Shown here in pieces: positions 26,140 to 36,649 of a stretch of DNA of 64,000 nucleotides; position 1 is the first letter of the stretch; every line of letters begins with the position of its first letter. The position numbers and the translations under genes were made by a program. The DNA is from Lutraria lutraria (taxonomy: Eukaryota > Mollusca > Bivalvia > Venerida > Mactridae): contig OZ026837.1 in NCBI GenBank assembly GCA_964023205.1, forward strand, positions 8,040,088-8,104,087, written 5' to 3'. The notes under the pieces are model-generated. The model was not told the DNA's origin. It ran no database searches and saw only the letters and a list, made by a program, of their open reading frames with translations.

Positions 26140-26894
26140 TATGCTCCTCTACCTCTTCCCTGTCCTCTTGAAGGTCCACTGCCTCTGGTATAATTTCCTC
26201 TGTATCCTCTGTTGCCTCTATTGTTGTATATGGGATACTGGTTAATTTGTCTGTCTTCTATGGCTTTAATCCTCTCATTCAGTTCTTTAAACATGTCTTT
26301 CATCTCTGCAATATCTGATTTCTCTACTGGTTGTGCTATATGGCTTGTTGTTTTCTTCTCCGGTTGTTGTATACCATCTTCTTCAAGTTTTCTGAGTTCT
26401 ATCTTAAATTTGTCATAGTCACTAATAGTATCATATTTATATTGTGCTATGTGTTTCAGGTCTTTGTTTAAGCCTTGATACAGAATTTGTTTCAATATAT
26501 GTTCCCTATTTCGTATCGCTCCCATTTGTATAGCTTGAGAATAGATCTCTTCCAGCCTTGATGCATACACATTAATGGTATCAGTTCCTTGTAGACAAGA
26601 GTACAATTTCTTTAAAATACTCTCCTCACTTTCTATGCTTCCATACACACTGTCTAATCTGTTCATAATATCTTGAATTTTGACACTAGGCCCTAAGCGC
26701 CTGACAATGTCACTAGCAGTGCCTTTCAATGCTCTCCTGATTCCAAGCAACATTTGAGCTTGACTAAAAACGTCTTCAGATAGTATACACTCCATCTCAT
26801 ATCTAAATGTCTTAAACGTGACATCATTCTTTCCTTCTTCTCCATAAAAAATTGATAGTTTTGGAAAGTGATAATTTCCACTATAATTATTCAC
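26133..26894 (-). pseudogene. gag: Retroelement Gag (PNMA-like capsid region), 3' truncated by satellite
   Basis: About 253 codons. The region after the first 10 residues has the pattern of PNMA/Ty3-Gypsy Gag proteins: a 'FPKLSIFYGEEG' opening, an aromatic 'TFKTFRYEMECIL' helix, 'RRALKGTASDIVRRLG', and helices ending 'DKFKIELRKLEED'. A coiled-coil-like stretch follows (about 195-215, 'EMKDMFKELNERIKAIED'), then an Arg/Gly-rich RNA-binding tail (about 224-250). No CCHC zinc knuckle is present before the frame runs into the satellite. The last residues 'AYF' and the stop come from the junction with satellite DNA. The frame has no ATG at its 5' end and depends on the upstream small ORF in another frame. 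The product would package element RNA; this copy is a fragment. Confidence 0.75.
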
Positions 26895-27156
26895 TACTTA
26901 TTGGAGGTTCATTTACATCATGTATTTCATCAAAATTAAAAGGAGTATTCTTCTTCATGGTCTCCTTATAATGTTCCTTTCTACTAAAACTAGTTAACAA
27001 CTCAGTAACATCCTCAGTCTTAATACTGGGATTTAGTTTCATTTTATGAAAAGCATCTAATAATTTTATGTCTTCCTCAGACAATTGTGGCTCAGCCACA
27101 CCTGCAGCCATATCTAATTTATCCACCTCCTCAATTAGGTTGTGTTTATCCTCCAT
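26887..27156 (-). CDS. Small acidic N-terminal (pre-Gag) ORF of the retroelement, 89 aa
   Basis: Opens with a true ATG (MEDKHNLIEEVDKL...) and ends ...NEPPISSE before TAA. It is acidic and helical, rich in Glu, Asp and Lys, with no recognised domain. Its end overlaps the start of the Gag frame, which lies in the +1 frame. The Gag frame has a stop immediately upstream and no ATG at its start. This ORF is therefore best read as the N-terminal part of Gag, separated from the rest either by a single-base mutation or by programmed +1 frameshifting. The sequence alone cannot tell these apart. No homologue of this segment was recognised. Confidence 0.6.
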   Translation of the reverse strand: MEDKHNLIEEVDKLDMAAGVAEPQLSEEDIKLLDAFHKMKLNPSIKTEDVTELLTSFSRKEHYKETMKKNTPFNFDEIHDVNEPPISSE

Positions 27157-27565
27157 TATAAATCACGTAATTCAAAGTCAATATAATAAATTCTATTTCA
27201 AAATGTACGAAGTTTACTTCAAAGTTTAACTTCATACAACATTAGAATAAATCATCAAAGTGCGAGATCAATCCATACAACATCAAATCACATTGAAATC
27301 AAACCAATGTCAAACTCAAGTATGCTAAAGTCACATACAATCAAATATTAACACTGTCCTGAACCACCTTATCACACATTAATCACAATAAAATCAATAG
27401 TAAAAAATAAATTCAAAGTGGACAACTGCTTCATGTATGTTGACCATCTTTAAATAAATATATACGTTATTCCATACTTCTCTCATGCATTATCCTTAAT
27501 CAAACTTGTATGAATTCTATTTATCTATCACCCTTTCACTTAAACTTCAACAAAATTACTTTATT

Positions 27566-28120
27566 GCTGATAAGCCACTGGTAAGTAATTAAGTAAGGTA
27601 ATATCTAATTAATTCAATTACGTATCAAACATTAGCAACCAAATAATATTTTATAAACAAAATGATAACCAATCACAACATTAAGTAACTGATAAGCATT
27701 TAGGCTTTTTCAATTAAATATCTGACTAATCATAATTCAGAAGTGTCATTGAAAGAAAGAAGAATTAAATAAATTCCTATAAACCTATTTCAAATATAAT
27801 TTCAAATATTTTTGCTGATAAGCCAACAGGCTTTCATATTTACAGTATAATCCTGTATAATACAAGTCAAAGTATAAGTATGATATATAATTGTAACTAT
27901 TATACCTGCAAAGTAGAAGTATTACAACAAATAATAAAGAAATGATTTTTATGTTTATGCTGATGAACCTTTAGGCTTCTTTCACAAATCAATCTTAATC
28001 AACGTAAATACAATCAAATCTGAGTAATTCATAAAACTCTATCACTTTATAGTATAAATAAAATAATTGAATTATTTGTTCAATTTAAATAAATCAAATA
28101 TATATCAATGCTGATAAGCC
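27566..28120 (-). repeat. Five spaced copies of a GGCTTATCAGC motif in the retroelement leader
   Basis: On the plus strand GCTGATAAGCC or a near variant appears at 27566, 27688, 27814, 27959 and 28110, spaced about 122-151 bp. Most copies are followed by a second 'aggctt'-like word ('catttaggcttttt', 'caacaggctttcat', 'ctttaggcttcttt'). The sequence between is very AT-rich. It lies in the otherwise non-coding 2.4-kb leader between the primer binding site and the first ORF. Function unknown; possibly decayed tandem repeats of about 130 bp. Confidence 0.6.
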
Positions 28121-29560
28121 TCCCCTTCAATAGTAAACAACCCCTGTATCACAATGTGAGGTATTACTATGAATGAATGCTTTTATGCTATGCAATAAAT
28201 TCTCACCATCAACTATTGATGTCAATATGTGCACAGTTACAACTAAATTTACTTAAGTGTACATGGTAATTATTTAAACCACTGGACAATTTGTACTAAT
28301 TGAATGTATCAACAATAAATTAAGTTCATAATAAGAATGACGTAAATTCAAAATCAAATTCAGTTGTCAAAACACTGAATAATTATAACATGAATGATAA
28401 ATGTTTAAACTTGGCTGAAATGTCAAATTTTTAAACCAATGTTAAATAAACAATGACTAATATTTAATTAATTATTTACAAAGTATTCAATAATTAAATA
28501 CAAAGTAGTAAATTAACTCCTGTAAATAAATTATCTTATTACAACTATACTAAATACTACACAACTACATTTCAATAAACTATCAACTCAATGAGTTATA
28601 AAATATAATAATGCCTGTAAAAAGAATCAATACTGTCAATGTATTAAAGGTCAATACTGTGTCAGGTCACACCAAGGTCAACCAATCAAAGTTAAGAAAT
28701 ATATCACATGAATAATAACCCCAAGTTCAACCAATAGGAACAAATCCACTGACGGCAATTTACATAAATATCAAAACAAGAACCATGTGACCCTAAAGTC
28801 AGCTGATCATATCTAACATTCAATCAAAGGAAACAGTTTTTTAAAACTGCGCTACCAAATGATAATCAAATGAATCCTTTATATAAACAATTACAAGCAC
28901 ACGTAGTACTGGTTCAATATGTTAAATTATAATAGTAATCAAGGCAGTCACGGTATAGCGATGTACTAATAACGGATGTTTGTACGCCATGGACATTCAA
29001 GATAGCAGCATAAAAAGAACAGTTTATGAAAAAGTTGCTCATAAGTAAATTTGAGGGCTTAGTAAATAGAACCTTCACCAAGGATGGGGGATTAAACATG
29101 CAAGTGAAGTACTTTCACACCTACAATGTCATTCATAAAAATTCTGTCATACAATGTACATCACAGTAATAACAAAAACTGCGGTTAAATAAACACAATA
29201 AGATTACTTAAATAGTTCAATCAAAATGACTTGGACTGAATAAACAAACAGTGTGTGATAACCGCAATTTATGTGTATTACTAAATCATAAAATATATAC
29301 TTGCAATTCCTCTCTGAATTCATCAATCCACAACATGAATACTGGCCACTAGCACAAATAAGTCTCAGTGTCACAAAAATCTTGAATATAACTGAAGAAA
29401 GTGTCCTATGTATGTTATGAAAAGTTCCTCCTCTTCTATGATGTAACGATCCAATTATAGTAAGTTCAGAGCTCTGATATGTAATCGATTATGAAGGGTC
29501 CCATTGCACTATCCTCTCTCTAACGACGACTATCACAAAATCATACACTGTGTCTTCAAA

Positions 29561-29575
29561 CCACGTTGGGCGCCA
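29561..29575 (-). promoter_or_regulatory. Primer binding site, tRNA-Lys type
   Basis: Minus-strand TGGCGCCCAACGTGG directly after the LTR (two-base spacer). This is the sequence complementary to the 3' end of a lysine tRNA used by many LTR retroelements and would prime minus-strand DNA synthesis. Confidence 0.8.
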
Positions 29576-29577
29576 TT

Positions 29578-30517
29578 TGTAACTTCTGGGTTATGGGTTC
29601 ATGGATAAAATTCCCAATGTTCAAGAGTGTGTCCAGAAGACAATTAACTAGGTGGTGTATGATTCAATATATATAATTTATTCTTCATGCAGTTCCCATG
29701 ATCATAATAGTCACATAATCACAGATTCTCATAATAGATCAGCACTGAAATACAAAACATATAATGTGACAATAATCAGCATGAAGTAGTATCGATATGA
29801 ATTAACATCTTTACAGTCAGAAGCTAGTGGCCATACGTATAAATGTAAAGTTACATTCCTAAACAACATCATAAAAATACATACAGAAGTTATATAGACA
29901 AAATATAAAAGTACACAGTCATGTTCCTTACCGATTGTGGATCTTGCTGACATGTACAATAATTTTCTATCACTCATACAATCTCACTGGCTGGATGGTG
30001 TCTGCAATGTTAAAAGTAAGTGCACATAGAGAAATGTGAAATGATTACAAGATTCAACCAATAATGAACGTTATGCTGCCATCTTGAATTAAACCTGATG
30101 CGCCTAACATTATATAGTAGAATAAAACGCACTTTAGTCGGGCACGCGAAATACGGCACTGAATAATAGAGTCAGTGAAAAATGGCGGCAAACTTCAAAA
30201 TTCTCCAATACACAATTAAAACCAACCAGACCAATATTATCAATAAATGCACATTTGCTGTACAAATCAAACAAAAGAACAAAACCAGATACAATACAAA
30301 CCATCATATAATTAAAACATTTTCTCAAGACAGAAGAGAACTCTAAATCAAGTTCTCTCTTCAAGACTGATTTTCCAACTGATTATAACAAAGGTGTGGT
30401 CAGCTGACTGGTCTAAAGTCACTTGACCATGACTAATACCCAACAGACAACTCAATTAAAGAAGTAATCCAAATACCAGTAATCTCCCCTAAACATTACC
30501 GTAATGTCCCTGTTACA
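29578..30517 (-). repeat. 5' long terminal repeat, about 940 bp
   Basis: On the minus strand it begins TGTAACAGGG and ends GAAGTTACA, so the ends are the short inverted repeat TGTAAC/GTTACA with canonical TG...CA. It is followed by AA and the primer binding site. A TATATAA box lies at 30116-30110 and an AATAAA signal at 29682-29677, giving a plausible U3-R-U5 layout. Boundaries rest on these internal signs, because there is no second LTR to compare. Confidence 0.8.
30110..30116 (-). promoter_or_regulatory. TATA box in the LTR
   Basis: Minus-strand TATATAA within the LTR, about 400 bases from its 5' end. Transcription would begin about 30 bases further on, which puts the AATAAA at 29682-29677 about 400 bases downstream. 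Confidence 0.45.
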
Positions 30518-31465
30518 TAATAATTATGCATGTAATGCGACAGTAATAATACTTTATGGTAATAAAAAATAATATTTCAAAGAAAATGATAAAGACTTAT
30601 ATGTCATAATGTTAAATTCTATAAAAAAAACAGCAAGGGAAATTACCAGTAAACCCTCTTGACGCTGCATTGAAAAATTGAGATATGAGAGCAAAACGAA
30701 ATACGCTCGAATGTGTACGTCAGAAGTATGAATATATGTAAATTCATATGGATAAATATAAGTCTTTACATATATACCTTATAATATACCAACAAAACGT
30801 ATAATCTCAAACATCTATGACTTATTCAAAGACATTGAACCAGGAATGCGAGGCATGTGCTTTACAGACCAACAGTCCTCTGTATTCCACAGTAGGGGGT
30901 AATAAAACTGAAAGGGTCATTGCTAGACATGCTTTTGTTAACATAATCAGTTACTACATGCTTATAAAAACAACAGGAAGTTATTCATAAACTAATTATC
31001 TCCATTAATCAATAAAATTGTGTGACCCAAGCTTTTCACTGGGTGTCAAGTATATAGATACACTTATAAGCTGATCGTGATCAGAGGGGATCAATTAGAA
31101 TAAAACAATTAAAAATTTAGACTTCATGTGGACTTTGGGGTTTACTTGTATAGAGACACCGTACGTGTAATTTTAGTATGACAGCGCTATTGAACTTAAA
31201 TTTTAAGCATCCTGTAACAGTGAGTAATTGTTATAATTAAGTAAAAATGTTGCCCTCACTTGGTGCAATCAAGCATAGGTAATTCCCGATAATTTTGTTG
31301 ACATTACTTAGGGATGAACATACGTCTAGATCTTTTCAAGATTCCTTAAGTTTTCAGATTGGGAAAAGGAATAAACTGTATAATATCTCCTTCCAGTCAA
31401 TCTTCATCACCATCGTCCGAGTTGCATGGTTCCAACTGACATATTCTAACCATTTAAAATGTTTA
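30518..31465. other. Intergenic, nothing recognised
   Basis: AT-rich non-coding sequence just upstream of the retroelement LTR. No ORF with coding character, no satellite sequence and no clear repeat. A short palindrome CTGATCGTGATCAG lies near 31071. Confidence 0.6.
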
Positions 31466-33177
31466 CTGTATACGTCTCATTATTGGCGCCTGTTTTATTT
31501 TGGCAATATTGGCGGTCAGCATCGGAACCGCCAAATCAAGACTGCGCCAATATAAAACAACGCCAATAATGAACACCGCCAATTATTTTATCAAAAAAAA
31601 TTATTGTAACTTTTGTTATCAAAAGGTGTAACTAACACTTTTTCATGTAACTCTTTGTTTGTTCAGTATGTTTATACATGTATTATTACTTGTTTACTCT
31701 CATCGGTTAAAGTACAGTTGAATCTCGTTATGTCAAACTCGCTTATATCAAAATTTCGGTTATGTCAAACTGTTTCGTTGGGTCCCAATTTTTTTGCTCT
31801 TTCTCTATATGAAATTAATCCGCTTACCTCCAATTCACTTATCTCAAAATTTCGTTTATGTCAAACTAAATTTTTGTCCCCGTGATTCTAATTAGCATGT
31901 AGTTTGAGTTGTTTATCTCAAAGTTGGAGCAGATCAGCGAACAATGGACGCTTTCACACCTATCATGACATTTTGCTAATTGAACAATTTAAAGGCTTCG
32001 GGAGATTTATAATCGTGTGACAAACAGAGAGCACACGTGTAGTGTAGCATGATGATCATAACTGTTATTTGACTTAACTAAAATTATGGTAGGTAAGGTA
32101 AAAAAATACGCACCACATATAACTTCGGCTGCGGTGAGCATCCGAATACTAGGATACTCGTAGGTTTAACTTCAAAATTGAGTACGATTACTTGCCACCT
32201 ATGACAGTGTTAGATTCAAATCTTTGTAAAATGATCTTAGCTTGATAAAAATAATTAATTCTGAGAGCGTGATCGACGTTGCAACGAACGGATTCATCTT
32301 ACATTATGTACGGAATGCGTACACATCAGAAAATATGTAAAGCTAGACGCTCCGTTTTTTTTTCGAATTCTTACAAGAAATTTCGTAAATAAGTATTTTA
32401 TGTTGGGACATTAATTGTTGATATTAATTATTATGAATAGATACATAATTATTTTGTTTCTTCTCTACGTATGCTCATGTTCAAGCGAAACGTAATCATA
32501 CATGCATTGTAATTTTAGATAAAGGCTACTGTACATGCGTGTACACAAATACTTTAAAACATATATTTTTATACAGTATTTGTTTATCTCAAATTTCGGT
32601 TATCTCAAACTGATTTCCACGGTCCCTAGAAATTTGAGATAACGAGATTCAACTGTACATGCATTACAGTTATTGCCTTAGGGTAAATCTTAATTGAAAC
32701 AATGTTAAATCTAAACGACTCAAACAATACAGCTTATTTGTCACACGATATAAAACTTATATCTTTGGCACAGACTAAATTAAACCCAACATAATAACAA
32801 TATGTGTCAATTTAAGATAAAGTATGGAAACAAATAATCACTTTTGGCCATTGTGTTAACTCCTGTTCGATCCCAAGTAATTACCAATACAATACAATTA
32901 TCAACACTTTGGTTTTCATGTAACTTATTCTTGCTGTTTATACATTTCATTTGATACGATAGTATCTAAGAGGATATTTAATAAAATTGTCTAATTATTT
33001 CCCTTGAAAATGGTGGAAACTTATTTTCTTAAGTGTTTTAATTTTGGCGCTTAAGAAGACAGGACATGGTTTTATTTTTCGCGGTTGGATATGAAACCTC
33101 CAAATATAGAAGCCGCCAATTCATGAACATCTTAAAAACGCCAAATTTTGCACCCGCAGAATTAAAGACGTATACAG
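31466..33177. mobile_element. TA-flanked DNA element with CTGTATACGTCT ends, host of a nested insertion
   Basis: CTGTATACGTCT at the left end is mirrored by AGACGTATACAG at the right, each flanked outside by TA. Both inner ends carry diverged copies of 'ttggcg'/'cgccaa' words. This is consistent with a non-autonomous Tc1/mariner-like element. With the 941-bp element at 31715-32655 removed, the host is about 770 bp. No transposase frame is visible. Confidence 0.5.
31715..32655. mobile_element. Non-autonomous pogo/Tigger-like element, 941 bp
   Basis: Begins CAGTTGAATCTCGTTAT and ends with the inverse ATAACGAGATTCAACTG, each flanked by TA (31713-31714 and 32656-32657). Near both ends are repeats of 'TTATCTCAAA' and 'AAATTTCGGTTAT'. 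The CAGTTGAA-type end with TA duplication and subterminal TTATCTCAAA repeats is characteristic of pogo/Tigger elements of the Tc1/mariner superfamily. The interior has no transposase, so it would depend on enzyme supplied from elsewhere. Confidence 0.75.
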
Positions 33178-33328
33178 TATTCAATCAGTTATAGTAAAAA
33201 AATCATTGTCTTTGAGCTTCTACATAGCGTATCAGATAACCTTTGACACGACAGCTTGTCGAAGGAAAATGGCGGCGATAAGTGTTGCTAGGGGGTGTGA
33301 GAAAAAGCCGATATCAGATTGTATAATC

Positions 33329-34181
33329 CAGGGCTTGAAAAATGTTCAAGGTGGTACTAATCCTGTAGGACTAGTAGCTGCAAATTCTTACTCGCCCTTT
33401 AGAAGAACCGACTCGCCCTTAAGAAAATTAAGTATTTGTATACTTTTAGAATGTAAGTTATGATTAAGACTTTAAAGGACGTATATATCTTCTGTTAAGT
33501 ATGACTGATTGCGGGAAAATTACGTCTGATGCTGACATAAATGATTACAACATACATGAACGATACAGATTTTATAACTGGCATTTTAATCTTTAATCAC
33601 TAAGGATTACCGTGATTCACGTACATATCAAGCCGTCTTTCAAGTAGCAACACTGATATTTATTGCGAATGCTTCTTCTACTTGAAATTGCTTTCTGTCG
33701 TCTGTTCATTTTCGGAAAAACGGGTAACATGGTAAGATAATTCAGGATTTGACACTTACTCGAGTCCGTAGATACAAGACCAACAATAATCAACGCATCC
33801 AATTAATTTGTCAAGTAAGAAATCCCATTCTTGAAATAAATAGAAAAGCCGGCGAATGAGGCATTGTCGGAGTTAAACTTGTAAACTTGTAGCGGTGTTT
33901 TAAATATGCCGCAGGGCCGGGTACAGGGCAACAATCTATTTTTAGTAATTATTGTCTAGCGAAAGCGTTTCACGAACGCGGATTTAACATAAACAAAACG
34001 TGAATCTAAATTGATTCGGATCGAATTGGAAAGAGATATTTCCAGTTTTAAATTAATTTAAGGGTGATTGAATGCCTGATTTTGTGCTCGCCCCGTCGGA
34101 CTAGTATTCACAAAAATCTACTCACCCGATGCCAACTTCAACTCGCCAATGCGAGCGGGAGAGCGGAATTTTCAAGCCCTG
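33329..34181. mobile_element. hAT-like non-autonomous element, 853 bp
   Basis: Starts CAGGGCTTGAAAAATG and ends with the inverse ATTTTCAAGCCCTG. TAATC sits just outside both ends (33324-33328 and 34182-34186). CAGGG ends are typical of hAT elements, although those usually leave 8-bp duplications, so the 5-bp match may be part of a mutated 8-mer. Direct repeats occur inside: 'ggactagta' followed by 'actcgccc' or 'actcaccc' near both ends. No transposase is seen. Confidence 0.6.
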
Positions 34182-34186
34182 TAATC

Positions 34187-34494
34187 AATTAGATTGATTG
34201 GCAGGTGGCAACTGGTCAATTACATGTCATATGTAATAACTAAAAGTGCTTATCCCTGTTATCTATGTCTCTGGTATATCCCTTTTGTCACTGGTAGTTT
34301 GAAAATATATATTAGAATAACCTTGATCTAAGACAAATACAATGACACAGATTTCGCGAATTCGCGAAAACACATGACATTCACACAACTAGCACTTACA
34401 ACCACAAATAAAAACAGTAAACACTTAGGCCTATATTTCATCGTTAAGTGCATCACATTTTATCAACAAGTATCAACACTTACGAGGTAGTAGT
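34187..34494. other. Intergenic with an 18-bp CG-rich palindrome
   Basis: Mostly featureless. TTTCGCGAATTCGCGAAA at 34352-34369 is a perfect palindrome with four CpGs, which stands out against the AT-rich, CpG-poor surroundings. Confidence 0.5.
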
Positions 34495-34640
34495 TCATAA
34501 ACAGGAGAAAACTGGATACTTCAACAGACGAAGAACATTCCGTACGTCTGGACGCTTGTTGACATAATCTGGTTCCCGTTCCACGCTGCAGTGCACCAAA
34601 CAGTCTAGTCTGGAGTTCCTTCCCCTTACACTATGTTATC
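34495..34640 (-). other. Possible coding remnant or last exon, about 45 codons
   Basis: The minus strand shows an open stretch with coding-like composition, including 'EPDYVNKRPDVRNVLRL' and 'LKYPVFSCL', ending at TGA (34497-34495). A GTAAGT follows shortly after the stop. No start codon and only a weak upstream acceptor. No family recognised. It could be a decayed exon or a transposon relic. Confidence 0.2.
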
Positions 34641-34869
34641 GTAATTATAGAGCAAACAGGAGTATAGTTACTTCCTTTGATCAATACATATAATTATTAT
34701 ATTAGCAAAGCGTCGGCGTAACCAGTGCGAATCATTCACAATGTCTCCGTTTAGAACATCAGAGGTCATGGCTAAAAAGCAAAAGGCAGTTCAAAATACA
34801 ATAAAAATGTTTAGTTTAATATAAAATAAGGCACTGCCTGAAGTTGTTTGTTTATTGTTTTTGAGTTTA

Positions 34870-35085
34870 TACTCCTTTTCATTTGTCAGAGTCAGTTCAT
34901 CTAACCATCGTTCCTGTGAATAACCATTATTAGCCTCCCATCAAATCAACTGTCTAATTTTCTCAAACAAAGAGACATAGTCGGTAGCTGGGCTCGAACC
35001 CACGACCCTCTATCAGTTAGTGGTGACAGTGATTTGAAGTCAGCTACATTGACTACACGACCACGTAGGCAGGTCGCACAGTCTA
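34870..35085 (-). mobile_element. tRNA-derived SINE, copy 1
   Basis: The minus-strand head (about 35076-34980) has an A-box-like segment and a B box GGGTTCGAGCCC, followed by a body toward 34870. It shares 'ggtcgtgggttcgag' and 'agagggtcgtggg' words with the copies at 40930 and 41345. Confidence 0.65.
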
Positions 35086-35859
35086 GAACCGGGATTTATT
35101 TAGTAATCTAGATGTAGCCATGAGCATATGCATGGATGAGTTAGTCCAAGGTCTTGCGCAGTTCAGACAGTCTTTTTCAAGCGGCAGTGATAGAACTATG
35201 AGTCTCTTGTACTGTGGATGTAGCATTAATTTAGATTTGTTCAACACCATTCTGTGTAGCAACGGTATCTCAGTTCTGTGCAGCACGACTCATTACCATG
35301 CGACCATATATTTTCTAAATAAAGGCCAACGTCAATGAAGACTTTTTTTTCCCAAAAGTGGCCTTTGTTCACATGTTCGATTCTATTTTGTTTATTAATA
35401 AACAATAGTAAAACAATCTTTAGGTATATTTTATCAATTCTATTTATTGTTAAGTGTTTATATGATAACACGTTTAACAGTATGTTTAATATTATGTTGT
35501 GTTTCTTCATTGTAACGTACATAATTTTCATTATGTGCTTGTTGTATTAGTAATATAATAATTTTGATATATTAGATCGAATCTAATTCTTAATTCAGTG
35601 GAGAGCTAATGTGCTTTTAATTTGTCAAGTGTTTATTTGTTAATATGCTTCAGTATGCCAATGTTCTATTATTGTTTTGTATATCGCTATTGTTTTATAT
35701 TATTAATACATTATTGATATCAAACTTATTTGTGTCGTGTCCCTTTCTCCCTGTATCACCACTCTCCATCATCCAGTGTGGAATTAGTGTTTGTAGCAGA
35801 AGTACATTCATATTCCTAGCCTCGTTTCACGAATATGAATCCCATAATGCGCAGTTATG
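35086..35859. other. Intergenic, no supported gene
   Basis: Open frames of 60-96 codons exist on both strands around 35083-35531. They overlap one another and lack recognisable motifs, as expected by chance in AT-rich DNA. Confidence 0.5.
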
Positions 35860-36455
35860 ATATATTTGAGAGGTATTTAAAGTTTACAAGTTACTGTATA
35901 CGAGAGGTGACTGTAATCGGAAGGTATTTAGTTTAGAGGTTTTAAAGTTAATACTGTATAGGAGAGAAGACTGTACAGTTGGGAGGTATTTGAGGTTTAT
36001 AAGCTAATGTATACATGAGAAGGCTGTAGTTGGGAGGTATTTGAGGTTTATAAGTTAATGTATACATGAGAAGGCTGTAGTTGGGAGGTATTTGAGGTTT
36101 ATAAGTTAATGTATACATGAGAAGGCTGTAGTTGGGAGGTATTTGAGGTTTATAAGTTAATGTATACATGAGAAGGCTGTAGTTGGGAGGTATTTGAGGT
36201 TTATAAGTTTATGTATACGAGAGATGGCTGTAGTTGGGAGGTATTTGAGGTTTATAAGTTAATGTATACATGAGAAGGCTGTAGTTGGGAGGTATTTGAG
36301 GTTTATAAGTTAATGTATACGAGAGATGGCTGTAGTTGGGAGGTATTTGAAGTTTATAAGTTAATGTATACATGAGAAGGCTGTAGTTGGGAGGTATTTG
36401 AGGTTTATAAGTTAATGTATACGAGAGATGGCTGTAGTTGGGAGGTATTATAGGT
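35860..36455. repeat. 51-bp minisatellite, about 11 copies
   Basis: The word 'gttgggaggtattt' recurs exactly every 51 bp from 35978 to 36437 (ten registers), preceded by two decayed copies. Two variants alternate: 'tacatgagaaggct' (A) and 'tacgagagatggct' (B), in the order A A A A B A B A B. Because 51 is divisible by three, a minus-strand frame with a 17-residue repeat stays open, but nothing suggests it is translated. Confidence 0.93.
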
Positions 36456-36548
36456 ATGAAAATTTGGAACTTTTAGGTCCGACTTCAATAAATACGCAAT
36501 TGAGTTTTATACTTGACAATTTCGGCTACGCTGTCTTCCTGATGTATC

Positions 36549-36645
36549 CCGCCTGGTTAGCTCAATGATTTGAGCCTTGGTCAACTGATCAAAAGATTGT
36601 GTGTTTGAATCCCAGACGAGACTCACACTGTCTGTGACAAATTTG
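36549..36645 (+). mobile_element. tRNA-like SINE head
   Basis: Plus-strand A-box-like GGTTAGCTCAATG (about 36554) and B-box-like GTTTGAATCCC (36603-36613) are spaced as in a tRNA gene, but the arms do not pair into a full cloverleaf. It is therefore a tRNA-derived SINE head, not a tRNA gene. This family differs from the three minus-strand SINEs. Confidence 0.5.
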
Positions 36646-36649
36646 ACTG

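Larger units (their letters stand above)
26140..30517 (-). mobile_element. 5' part of an LTR retroelement, truncated in gag
   Basis: Read on the minus strand the order is LTR (30517-29578), two spacer bases, tRNA-Lys-type primer binding site, a long leader, a small ORF (27156-26887) and a Gag ORF. This is the canonical order of an LTR retroelement. The Gag resembles the PNMA/Ty3-Gypsy type. Protease, reverse transcriptase, integrase and the 3' LTR are absent because the satellite begins inside the Gag tail. The copy therefore cannot move on its own. With no second LTR, neither age nor target-site duplication can be judged here. Confidence 0.85.

Noticed and set aside
25982..26179. 65-aa ORF joining Gag-region sequence to satellite frame
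   Set aside because: It exists only because of the breakpoint and reads the Gag region in the wrong frame; not a real gene.
26212..26418. Plus-strand 68-aa hydrophobic ORF
   Set aside because: Shadow of the Gag coding strand.
26133..26894. Gag ORF with a GTG start as an independent gene
   Set aside because: Eukaryotic translation would not normally start at this GTG, and the frame is better seen as a continuation of the upstream ORF after a shift.
35948..36169. 73-aa ORF with 17-residue repeats
   Set aside because: Product of the 51-bp minisatellite whose length is divisible by three; no other coding evidence.
35860..36455. CRISPR array
   Set aside because: The whole 51-bp unit repeats with no unique spacers, and the context is eukaryotic.
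36551..36620. tRNA gene
   Set aside because: Has A and B box-like words but the acceptor, anticodon and T arms do not pair properly; a SINE head.
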